Notes under the pieces: model-generated
Databases searched by the model: none
Told to the model about the DNA's origin: nothing
What the model saw: only the letters and a program-made list of their open reading frames with translations
Position numbers and translations under genes: made by a program
Origin: Dyadobacter sp. CY345
GTDB taxonomy: Bacteria > Bacteroidota > Bacteroidia > Cytophagales > Spirosomataceae
DNA length: 64,000 nt
Reading direction: 5' to 3'
NCBI RefSeq assembly: GCF_021502725.1
Contig: NZ_JAKFFS010000003.1
Span: 711,726 to 775,725, forward strand
Part shown: positions 45,476 through 54,187 of the stretch, in pieces
Layout of the letters: the number at the start of each line of letters is the position of its first letter
Numbering within the stretch: the first letter of the stretch is position 1

Positions 45476-46655
45476 CAGCGTCATATATAATCTGACCGCC
45501 AATTATGGTTTTCTCTACATTAATATTCTGATCAAAAATCACAAGATCTGCGTCTTTCCCTGCTGCCAATGAACCCTTTTGTCTATGAACATTCATAATT
45601 CTGGCTGGGGTTAGTGTTATCATTTTGACAGCGTCGATTAACGAAACATCAGCCAACTGGACCATATTCCGGACCAGCCGATCCGCCGTCGCGACACTTC
45701 CTGCGAAAGACGAGCGGTCAGGTAGTTTGGCAACTCCATCTTCGACAATAACTTTCAGACCAGTTTTTAAAGGTCCGAGAACACTGTCACCTTCGGGCAT
45801 ACCTGCTGCGCGCATCGCATCGGTAATTAAAGCAATACGGTCCGGCCCTTTTATTTTCATGATCAGTTTCAGCAAGGGCGCTGGTAGGTGAATTCCGTCC
45901 GCAATTATTTCTACATCCATTGCATCAATAATGAACGCACTCTCAATTACTCCCGCATATCGGAAAGCATTCCTGCGTGTTACGCCTGACATGCCAGAAT
46001 ATAAGTGTGTTGCCAGCGTATATCCGTTTTCAAAACCTTCCAGAACTTCTTCGTAGATGGCATCCGTATGCGCCAACGCTGCCAAAATTCCTTTTGATTT
46101 TAGATATTTTGCAAAATCGATAGCACCTTTCAGTTCAGGAGCAGCGCTCCATCGTGTAATAGAAGATGAATGGGCGATGACTTCTTTATATTCAGCTGGA
46201 TCCGGATCGCGAATGTAACGAGGGTCCTGAGCGCCCCGCTGGTTCATGGCAAAATAGGGGCCTTCAAGGTGCATACCTAAAAACTGAGCTCCTTTGTTGT
46301 TGTTTTTATTCGCAACTTCGTACAGATCGAGCGTTTTTAATAAGTCTTTTTTTTCACTCGTTAATGTGGTTGGCACCATAGACGTTGTCCCATATCTGGC
46401 ATGAGTTGCCGCGATGGTAAGAAAGGCTTCCTCTGTGCCGTCCATGAAATCGGCACCGCCGCCACCATGAATATGCAGGTCTATAAACCCGGGTGCTATA
46501 TATTTTCCATCTGCGTCAATTTCAAAAGCATCGGAAACTTCAATATTTTTTTCACTTACTTCCAGAATTTTACCGTTTTCTATAATAACACAGCCGCCAT
46601 TTATCTCGCGATGTGGCGTCAGTATTTTTCCGTTGAATATTTTGGTTAAAGTCAT
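45453..46655 (-). CDS. nagA: N-acetylglucosamine-6-phosphate deacetylase
   Basis: A 400-residue amidohydrolase from the ATG at 46655; the longer frame begins at GTG. The metal site is formed by DLHIHGGGG, GMHLEGPY, LAALAHTDA and ATHLYSGM, and the catalytic acid lies in ALITDAMRAAG. It removes acetate from N-acetylglucosamine-6-phosphate in the cytoplasm, feeding nagB. It follows the sugar transporter gene by 170 bp, a gap that contains a dispersed repeat. No kinase is in the cluster, so the sugar must be phosphorylated by an enzyme encoded elsewhere. Confidence 0.93.
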   Translation of the reverse strand: MTLTKIFNGKILTPHREINGGCVIIENGKILEVSEKNIEVSDAFEIDADGKYIAPGFIDLHIHGGGGADFMDGTEEAFLTIAATHARYGTTSMVPTTLTSEKKDLLKTLDLYEVANKNNNKGAQFLGMHLEGPYFAMNQRGAQDPRYIRDPDPAEYKEVIAHSSSITRWSAAPELKGAIDFAKYLKSKGILAALAHTDAIYEEVLEGFENGYTLATHLYSGMSGVTRRNAFRYAGVIESAFIIDAMDVEIIADGIHLPAPLLKLIMKIKGPDRIALITDAMRAAGMPEGDSVLGPLKTGLKVIVEDGVAKLPDRSSFAGSVATADRLVRNMVQLADVSLIDAVKMITLTPARIMNVHRQKGSLAAGKDADLVIFDQNINVEKTIIGGQIIYDAVHAKKVS

Positions 46656-46705
46656 TGGCTTTTTATTTATTAAGGCAGTATGTTCTGGATAGGGTTGCCT
46701 GAATT

Positions 46706-46780
46706 CTATCACCCTTTCAGGGTTTAAAATAGGATTTTGATCAGTTGTTTGCTATACTAATACCATCCCTTCGGGATTTT
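46706..46780. repeat. Degenerate dispersed repeat upstream of nagA
   Basis: Two related palindromic blocks: ACCCTTTCAGGGTTT around 46711-46725 and CCATCCCTTCGGGATTTT around 46763-46780. The wording CATCCCTTCGGGATTTT is typical of dispersed intergenic repeats in Bacteroidota genomes (from memory). Both can form small hairpins and sit in the operon gap between the transporter gene and nagA. Confidence 0.4.
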
Positions 46781-46825
46781 GACTGATACTATTGTCATGA
46801 AATTTAATTGGGGAATAGATTCAAT

Positions 46826-48148
46826 CTAAAACAGCCATTTTCGGATTTTATGACCTTTTATAGCATAAAAAACCAGATATAAATAACAAGGAAATAGCAC
46901 CCAGTAAGCAGTTTTGACATTATACAAATCAGCGATATAGCCGTAGCATAGTGGCATAATCGCGTTTCCACACAATCCCATGATCATTATGGACGCTCCC
47001 AGTTTTGTAAATCGCCCAAGATCAGCGAGTGCCAGAGGCCATATACCTGCCCAAACAAGAGAATTCGCCAGACCTAATAACACCACAAACCAGATGGATA
47101 TGTCTGTGGAGTGACCCAGGAAACTCACCTTTCCCTGAGTGAAAATAATCAGCAGCGTAAAACAAGTGCCCAAAAGTGTACAAATTCTCAATGCATTCAC
47201 CTGGCTTATGACTTTTGGAATTAGTGATATTCCAATTAAATACCCACAAATGGTACAGAACAGTGTGTAAGACGGAAATACCTTTGCTTCCAATAAGTTA
47301 AGTCCCATGGAATTGGCGTAACTAATAATCGTGTCAATGGCAATGACCTGCGTTCCAACGTGGAGAAAAATAGCCAGAGCTCCTAAAATCAAGTGAGGGA
47401 ACTGGAAAATACTTGTTTTCCCAGCATTCGCATGCGCTATTTCTTCGCTTTCATGTTCCGTATCAATTTCCGGTAAAGGAGATTTGTAAACCAAAAATCC
47501 CAGAACAAAAAGGAAACTTCCTAAACCGATATAAGGGTTGATCACACGACGAATTAACTCATCTAATGCAGAACTTCTTTCTATATCAGTCATTGAACTT
47601 AATTGCGCAAATAAATCAGTATCCGTAGGTCGCAGAATTACCGCTGCAAAAACAATCGGAGATAAAATTCCGGCAGCTTTATTGCAAATACCCATAATGC
47701 TTATGCGCTGCGCAGCTCTGTCTTTCGCCCCAAGAATTGTAATATAGGGATTTGCAGCAGTCTGTAAAATGGCCAGACCTATCCCAATTGTAAATAATCC
47801 GAGCAGAAAAATTTCGTAGGTGCGGGACATCGCCGCAGGTACAAAAATGAATGCACCTGCCGCCATAAACCAGAAACCGATCATCATGCCTTTTTTGAAA
47901 CCAACCGCTTTAAGTAAAAAAGACGACGGGACGGACATGACGAAATACGCAATATAAAATGCAAACGCAACCAGATAAGCCTGAAAACTGGTTAGTTCGC
48001 ACGCAATTTTGAAATAAGGGATAAGGATAGAATTAACCCAGGAAACGAATCCGAAAATAAAAAACATCAGTCCAATGATCAGAATGGAGATCATCGTATC
48101 ACTTTTATTTAACTGATTTACCTGAATTGCGGTTGATTGAGCACTCAT
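46826..48148 (-). CDS. FucP-type sugar:proton symporter, NagP candidate
   Basis: A 440-residue major facilitator protein with about 12 helices. The first helices read FFIFGFVSWVNSILIPYFK, which is the FucP-family hallmark, and LGIGLAILQTAANPYITILG-like text (IGIGLAILQTAANPY) follows in helix four. The long central loop carries SPLPEIDTEHE. It is likely a proton-coupled sugar importer of the inner membrane. Its place between oxidoreductases and nagA suggests N-acetylglucosamine or a derivative (as in NagP of other bacteria); this is inferred from context. Confidence 0.88.
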   Translation of the reverse strand: MSAQSTAIQVNQLNKSDTMISILIIGLMFFIFGFVSWVNSILIPYFKIACELTSFQAYLVAFAFYIAYFVMSVPSSFLLKAVGFKKGMMIGFWFMAAGAFIFVPAAMSRTYEIFLLGLFTIGIGLAILQTAANPYITILGAKDRAAQRISIMGICNKAAGILSPIVFAAVILRPTDTDLFAQLSSMTDIERSSALDELIRRVINPYIGLGSFLFVLGFLVYKSPLPEIDTEHESEEIAHANAGKTSIFQFPHLILGALAIFLHVGTQVIAIDTIISYANSMGLNLLEAKVFPSYTLFCTICGYLIGISLIPKVISQVNALRICTLLGTCFTLLIIFTQGKVSFLGHSTDISIWFVVLLGLANSLVWAGIWPLALADLGRFTKLGASIMIMGLCGNAIMPLCYGYIADLYNVKTAYWVLFPCYLYLVFYAIKGHKIRKWLF

Positions 48149-48223
48149 TTCTTGAGTTTAAAATTAAAAGTACTTTCTGACAAATAGGGATTAAAGAACG
48201 TACGCATTTTTTTTCCCAAAAAA

Positions 48224-49624
48224 CTAAATCGTCGGTTCCCAACCTTTTGCATACTCGCGTTTCCACAATTTCTCTGCTTCCTTATTATTTTTGATATGTC
48301 CGTTTTTAGGATCAATTTCAAGAGAGCCGCCAGAACGTAATGCAATGTTGCCTAGCTGGCACAGCAAGGTACTTTGGTGCCCGCCGACAATTTCAGCATT
48401 GACTGTGACACCGTTTTTTATTCCGTCGAAAAAATTCTGGATGTGGATCGCATCAAGTGCCTGCGACGGATCCATTTTATTTCTTGGGTCAATCTTATAA
48501 TCGTTTTTCACGTCCTTAACCAGTTTGTTTTCCAGGTCATAGACTTTGTAAGAATTTCCCGGTTCTATTTGGATAGATCCTGTTTCACCATAAAAAACTA
48601 CACCTACGCTGGCGCCTTCATTTGTTCTGCCGTTGCAGCTTCTGCCCTCCCAGGTCATACCTTTGTCGTTACCAAAATCCCAGCTGATCACTTGCGTATC
48701 GGGCGTTTGCCAATCATCTTTGTAACGGTATCTTCCACCGGATGAAGTAACATGCGTCGGATAATCTACGCCTAAGCCCCAGCGCATTAGATCGACCATG
48801 TGTGTTCCGTTGTTCAAGGCTTCGCCGGTTCCCCAATTCCAAAGCCAGTGCCAGTTATAATGAATCAGGTTGTCTTTATATGGCATTCTTGGCGCAGGGC
48901 CCTGCCATAATTCATAGTCAAGCCAAGTTGGGACCGCAACTTCTTTACCGATTCCTATCGACGCACGGTTGTTGGTATACCAGCCTTTTGCAAAGTAAGG
49001 GCGTCCGATCGAGCCATTGATCACTTCCTTTACACCGGCAGCCACATTCGGCCAGGAACGGCGTTGGTTGCCCATTTGAATCACATTTTTATATTTTTTC
49101 GAGGCAGCAACCAAAAGCTCTCCTTCATTTGGATTATGGCTGCATGGTTTTTCAAGATAAACGTGTTTTCCTGCTTTCGACGCCAGAATTGCAGCAGGTG
49201 CATGCCAATGATCTGGTGCTGCTATAACGATTGCATCCATCTCTTTGTCCTCCAGCGTTTTTCTGAAATCAGGCTGGTTTTTTGGTTTGGAAGCAGAGAT
49301 TTCCCCAACTTTTGCGATGCATTTTGCGGCAGCTCTTGAATCCACATCTGAAATATAAACTACTTCACAATTTGGTTGCAAGGCATAATTGCTGGCCAGA
49401 GCGAACCCGCGGCTGTTCACACCCATAACGCCAACGCGCACTTTCTCATTAGCGCCGATGATTTTGGCATAACTTTTCGCAGTAAAACCGGGTAAAATTC
49501 CACCAAAAGTAAGCAGCGCAGATCCCGCTAAGGTCTTTTTTAAAAAATCACGCCTGGTATCATCTGTGTTTAATTTTGCTGATGTTACGAGATTTTTTTC
49601 ATTCGTGTTATTTATATCTTTCAT
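48224..49624 (-). CDS. Tat-exported Gfo/Idh/MocA oxidoreductase
   Basis: A 466-residue oxidoreductase. The N-terminus has the twin-arginine motif TRRDFLKK and a weakly hydrophobic helix (GSALLTFGGIL), so it is exported folded, presumably with its cofactor. The Rossmann domain starts KVRVGVMGVNSRG, and the family EKP motif is in HVYLEKPCSHN. The catalytic-type WHW and HMVDLMRW segments follow. Such periplasmic Gfo/Idh proteins in Bacteroidota often oxidise or epimerise sugars with tightly bound NAD(P). It is 75 bp upstream of the transporter gene. Substrate unknown. Confidence 0.88.
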   Translation of the reverse strand: MKDINNTNEKNLVTSAKLNTDDTRRDFLKKTLAGSALLTFGGILPGFTAKSYAKIIGANEKVRVGVMGVNSRGFALASNYALQPNCEVVYISDVDSRAAAKCIAKVGEISASKPKNQPDFRKTLEDKEMDAIVIAAPDHWHAPAAILASKAGKHVYLEKPCSHNPNEGELLVAASKKYKNVIQMGNQRRSWPNVAAGVKEVINGSIGRPYFAKGWYTNNRASIGIGKEVAVPTWLDYELWQGPAPRMPYKDNLIHYNWHWLWNWGTGEALNNGTHMVDLMRWGLGVDYPTHVTSSGGRYRYKDDWQTPDTQVISWDFGNDKGMTWEGRSCNGRTNEGASVGVVFYGETGSIQIEPGNSYKVYDLENKLVKDVKNDYKIDPRNKMDPSQALDAIHIQNFFDGIKNGVTVNAEIVGGHQSTLLCQLGNIALRSGGSLEIDPKNGHIKNNKEAEKLWKREYAKGWEPTI

Positions 49625-49919
49625 CTGATCAGGTGTTTAGGTTCAAAATTAAATTGGCGGCGTCAAAGGAATTTCCGCTGAAAGAATAGTGTTTAAAGTG
49701 ATGGATAACAAATTATTACTTATGCCAGAGCGGTTTCCATCTACGAAAACAGGTACTTCTGGTCTGCCAATCGTATTTTAATATCTATAAATACTCATGA
49801 AATATTCGGAAACACAGGCTGTACTGAGCAGATTATACGTTAGAATTAAACGGTTGGATTTATTAAAACGGTTATCATCATTCCAGCTCGGTCAGTTATT
49901 AACCAGGAAAAAAGATCAT

Positions 49920-50924
49920 CTATTTTTTCTTTGCTTTTGCAAATACACTTTCCATCATAACGCTCTTTCCTCCCTGACGTTTACTTTCGTCAGCTGCTTC
50001 CATAAATGTGAATATTTCAATGGTTTCTTCTGGTGTCACCGGAACTTCCCCTGTTTTGAAATATTTGATAATATCAACCAATAAAGGCTCATAACCTGCA
50101 TAAGGGCCTAAAATTTTATTTCCGTCTTGCGTGAAAACCGTTCCGCCGTAATCATGTTTTCCGGTTCTGGTTCCGCGGAAAGTGCCGGTTCTGCCGTCAG
50201 CCCATACACCGACAACAATGTCAGTATCAGGCGTGCTTACCCGGCTGACACTTTTACAACCCGTTCCCATAACGGTATACAGAGTTTCCACACCATGTAT
50301 TCCATACCAGAAAAAATCAGGATGTGTTTTTTCCAGCGTCGCCGGGCTGAAAGTGTCAGCACCCTGGACTTTCGATTTATCAATGGCTTCGATACCTTTT
50401 ATATACCGTAGAGAAGATGCAGAGAAAATCGGGATCTTGTATTTTTTGGACGCTTCATAAATAGCGATGGTATCAGACAATGTTCCTGCAACAGGTTTGT
50501 CTATAAACATTCTTTTCCCTGCTTTAAAAACTTCCATTGCCTGTTCGAGATGCAAACGGCCGTCATTAGTTTCCAGTAAAATGACATCAACTTTTGATAA
50601 AAGATCTTTGATCGACGTTGTAATTTCAACACCAAGTTTTTTGACTTCTTCAATGTAGCCTGGGATTCTTTTTACGCTGGATTCGATATCCTTACTACCC
50701 TGCGGGTATGCAGCCACGACCTTGTATCCGTCATAAACAGGATCTGGCGAAGCGGCATTAAGTGCTTTTGTAAACGCGACACTGTGCGATGTATCCAGCC
50801 CGATAATCCCCACTCTTTTCCCCTCAGCGGGGGTCGCAAGAGTGGGGGTGCCATCCATGAGTTGTAATGCGACGCTGGAAGCAATCGTGGTTTTAATGAA
50901 TGCTCTTCGGTTGTAAGAAATCAT
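49920..50924 (-). CDS. Tat-exported Gfo/Idh/MocA oxidoreductase, first gene of cluster
   Basis: A 334-residue oxidoreductase with twin-arginine start NRRAFIKTT and signal helix. The body begins KRVGIIGLDTSHS and has the KP motif in MFIDKPVAGT, with GIHGVETLYTVMG in the C-terminal domain. It is the promoter-proximal gene of the amino-sugar cluster: a LacI-type palindrome and a -7-like box lie directly upstream. The gap to the next oxidoreductase gene is 295 bp and shows nothing clear, so a second promoter is possible. Confidence 0.87.
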   Translation of the reverse strand: MISYNRRAFIKTTIASSVALQLMDGTPTLATPAEGKRVGIIGLDTSHSVAFTKALNAASPDPVYDGYKVVAAYPQGSKDIESSVKRIPGYIEEVKKLGVEITTSIKDLLSKVDVILLETNDGRLHLEQAMEVFKAGKRMFIDKPVAGTLSDTIAIYEASKKYKIPIFSASSLRYIKGIEAIDKSKVQGADTFSPATLEKTHPDFFWYGIHGVETLYTVMGTGCKSVSRVSTPDTDIVVGVWADGRTGTFRGTRTGKHDYGGTVFTQDGNKILGPYAGYEPLLVDIIKYFKTGEVPVTPEETIEIFTFMEAADESKRQGGKSVMMESVFAKAKKK

Positions 50925-50971
50925 TAAGAAAAAGATATAGGTTTAGGAATAGCTCCGAAATGTGATGGTTT

Positions 50972-50985
50972 CGGGTACGTACCCG
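50972..50985. promoter_or_regulatory. LacI-family operator candidate
   Basis: CGGGTACGTACCCG, a perfect 14-bp palindrome with a central CG, which is the hallmark of LacI-family operators. It lies 48 bp upstream of the oxidoreductase ATG and 125 bp downstream of the LacI gene stop. On the minus strand a -7-like box TATATTTA (50986-50993) abuts it, so the start of transcription would fall inside the palindrome, as expected for repression. Confidence 0.65.
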
Positions 50986-51109
50986 TAAATATACAAACAA
51001 ATTTCAAATACCAGTATTTTTTGAAAAATATATGATAAAATTCTGTCTATGTCTATTATACACGATGAGTATGATTTTAAAAGTAGAAATTGGATTAGTT
51101 TGTTCTGAA

Positions 51110-52168
51110 TTATTTTTGATAAAACTCGTGGTTTTCTTTTGTGATAATATCGATAGGCATATATTGAATTTTCTCCACTGAACTACCGATGACCAGCTTT
51201 TGATATAATGCCATCACAGCCCGGTATGCCTGTTCTTCCGGTTTGTGGCAAATCAGAAAATCAATTACATTATTGTTGAGATACTGCAAGTTTTCTTTAA
51301 TAAAGTCATAACCGATCAGAGATATATTTTTCTTTTTACTATTTTGAAGGAATGACGCAACAGTAAAAACTCTGGAATTTGTCACGAAAATCGCTTCGAT
51401 ATCTTGATGGTCATGAAAAACGGAAGTCATATGCCGGGCAACGGACAAATAATCGGTTTCTTTAATATCAATCCGGACGATCGTGTTATCCATTTGATTG
51501 TCCTTAAAATAGGATCTGAATCCTTCTTCAATCTGAAGATAATTGTAGTTTTCAATCTCCTTTGAAATATTCACCACCAGTATCTTATTTCTGCTTTTCA
51601 GTCGATAGGTAAGTAATTTTGCGCCGACATATCCGCTTTTAAATAAGTGGGGGCCAATATAAGACAGGCTGCGTTGTTCCGGAATATTAGAATCGATAAA
51701 AACATACGGTAATTTCATCTTCTGGCATTCTTCTGTAAAACGTCTCGATTCTTCTATAAAAGATGGTGAAAGCATAACGCCATGCACACCCTTTTCCAGT
51801 ATCAAACTTGCCTGTTGAACAAAGGTTTCTTTATCGCTAAGGTCAAAGAAAAAAGGAATTGTCTGAATTCCATACTGTTTTATTTCAAGTTCTGCACGCT
51901 GGACTCCTCTTAAAGGCGCTTCCCAAAAGTCGGTTTCTTCAGAAACACGGGGGATCAGCACTGCCAGTATTATAATATTTTTCGAAGCCAGGCGGCTGGC
52001 AAGAATATTTGGCTGATAATCCAGTTCCTTTATAATCTCATTAATTTTCTTTTTCGTTTTTTCAGAAACACCAGTCCGATTGTGAATTACCCTGTCGACC
52101 GTCGCAATTGAAACATTGGCTCTGCGTGCAATTTCCTTCACGCCAAAATATATAGAATCTTTTTCCAT
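51110..52168 (-). CDS. LacI-family transcriptional regulator
   Basis: A 352-residue regulator. Residues about 8-55 are the LacI helix-turn-helix (VKEIARRANVSIATVDRVIHNRTGVS) in short form, with the hinge YQPNILASRLAS. The rest is a sugar-binding periplasmic-binding-like domain (LIPRVSEETDFW, GVMLSPSF, YIGPHLFKSGYVGAKLL). It uses VDRV in place of VSRV in the recognition helix, a variant seen in a sub-branch of LacI regulators. It is encoded immediately upstream of the catabolic cluster and probably binds the palindrome at 50972. Confidence 0.92.
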   Translation of the reverse strand: MEKDSIYFGVKEIARRANVSIATVDRVIHNRTGVSEKTKKKINEIIKELDYQPNILASRLASKNIIILAVLIPRVSEETDFWEAPLRGVQRAELEIKQYGIQTIPFFFDLSDKETFVQQASLILEKGVHGVMLSPSFIEESRRFTEECQKMKLPYVFIDSNIPEQRSLSYIGPHLFKSGYVGAKLLTYRLKSRNKILVVNISKEIENYNYLQIEEGFRSYFKDNQMDNTIVRIDIKETDYLSVARHMTSVFHDHQDIEAIFVTNSRVFTVASFLQNSKKKNISLIGYDFIKENLQYLNNNVIDFLICHKPEEQAYRAVMALYQKLVIGSSVEKIQYMPIDIITKENHEFYQK

Positions 52169-52474
52169 TCAGATTAAAATTAACTGTTGATCTTAAATTC
52201 CGGATGTGCAGATTCAACAAAAGTAATGTATTGAAATAGTTGATACTGTCCAATGTAACAAGCCTTTTTTAAATAACAAAAAGATATTCTCTGGTGCAAT
52301 TACGGATTGGTGGAAAAAACTTGCTGCAAATCATGGTAATTTTATACCAAAATAATTTCCTGAAACCATTTGTAAATATCGAAACAAAAACTTTACTTTG
52401 TCTATCAGATAAGTAGAGTATTTGATTTATATTTCTGCTTTGAATCAAGATTTTTATTGATTGAAAATATATAT

Positions 52475-52578
52475 CCGATCCTGATACCCGGGAGACAGCA
52501 CAAACCGGACATGCCGAATTTTCGGTGGTTGTCAATTCAAGCTTGCCCGGCTGGGCTGTCGCAGGGTATCGGGATCGG
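52475..52578 (+). other. 104-nt imperfect palindromic element
   Basis: The ends CCGATCCTGATACCC (52475-52489) and GGGTATCGGGATCGG (52564-52578) pair at all 15 positions if one G-T is allowed. Inside, GACAGC pairs with GCTGTC, and CCGAA/TTCGG forms a hairpin, so the whole block can fold as a long branched rod. TCTTTTTATTT follows. It could be a structured RNA, a large terminator-like leader, or a small repeat element with inverted ends. Strand is not certain. Confidence 0.5.
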
Positions 52579-52594
52579 TGTCTTTTTATTTAAG

Positions 52595-52616
52595 ATTCCC
52601 GGTAGACCACGGGAAT
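52595..52616 (+). other. Hairpin upstream of the sulfatase gene
   Basis: Stem ATTCCCG/CGGGAAT with an 8-nt loop that can pair further (GT/AC). It follows the 104-nt element after 16 bp, 120 bp before the sulfatase ATG. It probably belongs to the same structured leader. Confidence 0.4.
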
Positions 52617-52738
52617 TTCCTTCTTTACAGATTATATCAAATTCTTAATTTAGATAAGACAGAAATATATAATGTCAGGTATATTCTCACCAGGTCGTTG
52701 TGTAAAGTAAAGTGTCTGGTTTATTACGATTGAATAAA

Positions 52739-54178
52739 ATGAAGAAAATAATATTTCTTGTATTCCTACTGACCTTGGTTACGTTTGAAAATATTTACGC
52801 ACAAAAAAACAGTCAAAAACGTCCGAATATCATTTTTATTTTGGCTGATGATTTGGGTTATGGTGATGTAGGTTTTAATGGACAGAAATTAATGAGGACA
52901 CCGAACATTGACAGGTTGGCAGCTGAGGGTGTTAAATTTCCTCAATTCTATGCGGGAACGTCTGTTTGTGCTCCCTCTCGTTCTTCTTTACTGAGTGGAA
53001 AACATACGGGACATACCTACATCAGAGGAAACAAAGGCGTCGATCCGGAAGGGCAGGAGCCAATTGCAGATTCGGTAGTAACTATTGCCGAGGTGTTGAA
53101 AAAAGCTGGGTATGCTACGGCTGCTTTTGGGAAATGGGGATTAGGCCCGGTTGGTTCTTATGGCGACCCTAACAAACAGGGTTTTGACCAATTCTATGGT
53201 TACAATTGTCAAAGTCTGGCCCACCGGTATTATCCTGATCATCTGTGGGACAATCACAAAAAGGTGATTTTAGAGGAAAACCAGAACCTGATTTATAATA
53301 AACAATACGCCCCTGACCTGATTCAAAAGCAGGCATTGGAATTCCTTAATACTAGAAATGTCAAGCAGCCATTTTTTTTGTTCCTTCCCTACATTTTACC
53401 TCACGCAGAATTGATAGTGCCGGAAGACAGTATTTTTCAATTTTATAAAGGAAAATTTGATGAAGAACCTTACAAAGGTGCAGATTATGGAGCGGATGCA
53501 AAGGACGGAGGTTATGCGTCACAGAAATATCCGCGTGCCGCATTTGCCGCTATGGTGTCGAGACTGGATTTATATGTCGGGCAGATTTTAGACAAACTCA
53601 AAGAAAAAGGTTTTGATAAAAATACCCTGGTTATTTTCACAAGCGACAACGGCCCGCATGTCGAAGGTGGGGCCGATCCGACATTTTTTCATAGTGGTGG
53701 AGGTTTTAAAGGCGTGAAAAGGGATTTATATGAAGGTGGAATTCGTGAGCCGTTTGCTGCCCGCTGGCCTGGCGTTATCAAACCGGGCACGACTAATAAC
53801 TTTACAGGCGCTTTCTGGGATATACTCCCAACTTTCGCAGAACTGGCAGGAGCGAAGGTTCCAGCGAATATTGATGGCATTTCTTTTGTGCCATCAATAA
53901 CTGGCGAAGGTGTCCAGCTAAAACATGAGTATTTGTATTGGGAATTTCATGAACAAGGAGGCCGCCAGGCAGTTCGGCAGGGGAATTGGAAAGCGGTTAG
54001 GCTAAAAGCGGCTGAAAAACCGAATGCTCCGGTCGAGCTTTACGATCTGTCAAAAGATTCAGGGGAACGTGTAAATGTAGCCTCTAAATTTCCTGATAAG
54101 GCAAAAGAGCTAAGTAAAATTATGAAGCACTCGCACATTCCTTCGGTTTTATTTCCTTTTGGAAAAGAAGGTAAGTAA
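52739..54178 (+). CDS. Secreted sulfatase (type I, formylglycine)
   Basis: A 479-residue sulfatase from the ATG at 52739; the longer frame begins with GTG. The signal peptide ends at NIYAQ. The sulfatase signature CAPSRSSLLSGKHTG carries the Cys77 that is converted to formylglycine. Metal ligands appear at ADDLGYGD and SDNGPH. Members desulfate carbohydrates or aryl sulfates in the periplasm or outside. It neighbours an amino-sugar operon and a LacI gene, which suggests sulfated glycan breakdown. No maturase gene is in the window. The S1 subfamily cannot be assigned by eye. Confidence 0.92.
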   Translation: MKKIIFLVFLLTLVTFENIYAQKNSQKRPNIIFILADDLGYGDVGFNGQKLMRTPNIDRLAAEGVKFPQFYAGTSVCAPSRSSLLSGKHTGHTYIRGNKGVDPEGQEPIADSVVTIAEVLKKAGYATAAFGKWGLGPVGSYGDPNKQGFDQFYGYNCQSLAHRYYPDHLWDNHKKVILEENQNLIYNKQYAPDLIQKQALEFLNTRNVKQPFFLFLPYILPHAELIVPEDSIFQFYKGKFDEEPYKGADYGADAKDGGYASQKYPRAAFAAMVSRLDLYVGQILDKLKEKGFDKNTLVIFTSDNGPHVEGGADPTFFHSGGGFKGVKRDLYEGGIREPFAARWPGVIKPGTTNNFTGAFWDILPTFAELAGAKVPANIDGISFVPSITGEGVQLKHEYLYWEFHEQGGRQAVRQGNWKAVRLKAAEKPNAPVELYDLSKDSGERVNVASKFPDKAKELSKIMKHSHIPSVLFPFGKEGK

Positions 54179-54187
54179 GTTGAATTG

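Larger units (their letters stand above)
52169..52738. other. 570-bp intergenic region between LacI and sulfatase genes
   Basis: The region separates two divergent genes. It is AT-rich except for the GC-rich structured block at 52475-52578 and a hairpin at 52595-52616, described separately. No convincing ORF was seen; the frame at 52269-52535 on the minus strand has no protein-like features and crosses the structured block. Confidence 0.6.

Noticed and set aside
49797..50084. 95-codon plus-strand frame
   Set aside because: Most of it lies antisense to the oxidoreductase gene at 49920-50924 and the protein text is basic and cysteine-rich like a shadow frame.
52269..52535. 88-codon minus-strand frame between LacI and the sulfatase
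   Set aside because: It crosses the structured GC-rich block, has no start context and no protein-like pattern.
52475..52578. Signal recognition particle RNA or 6S RNA for the structured element
   Set aside because: The conserved SRP loop (GGAAGCAG-like) and the central bubble and length of 6S RNA are not seen.
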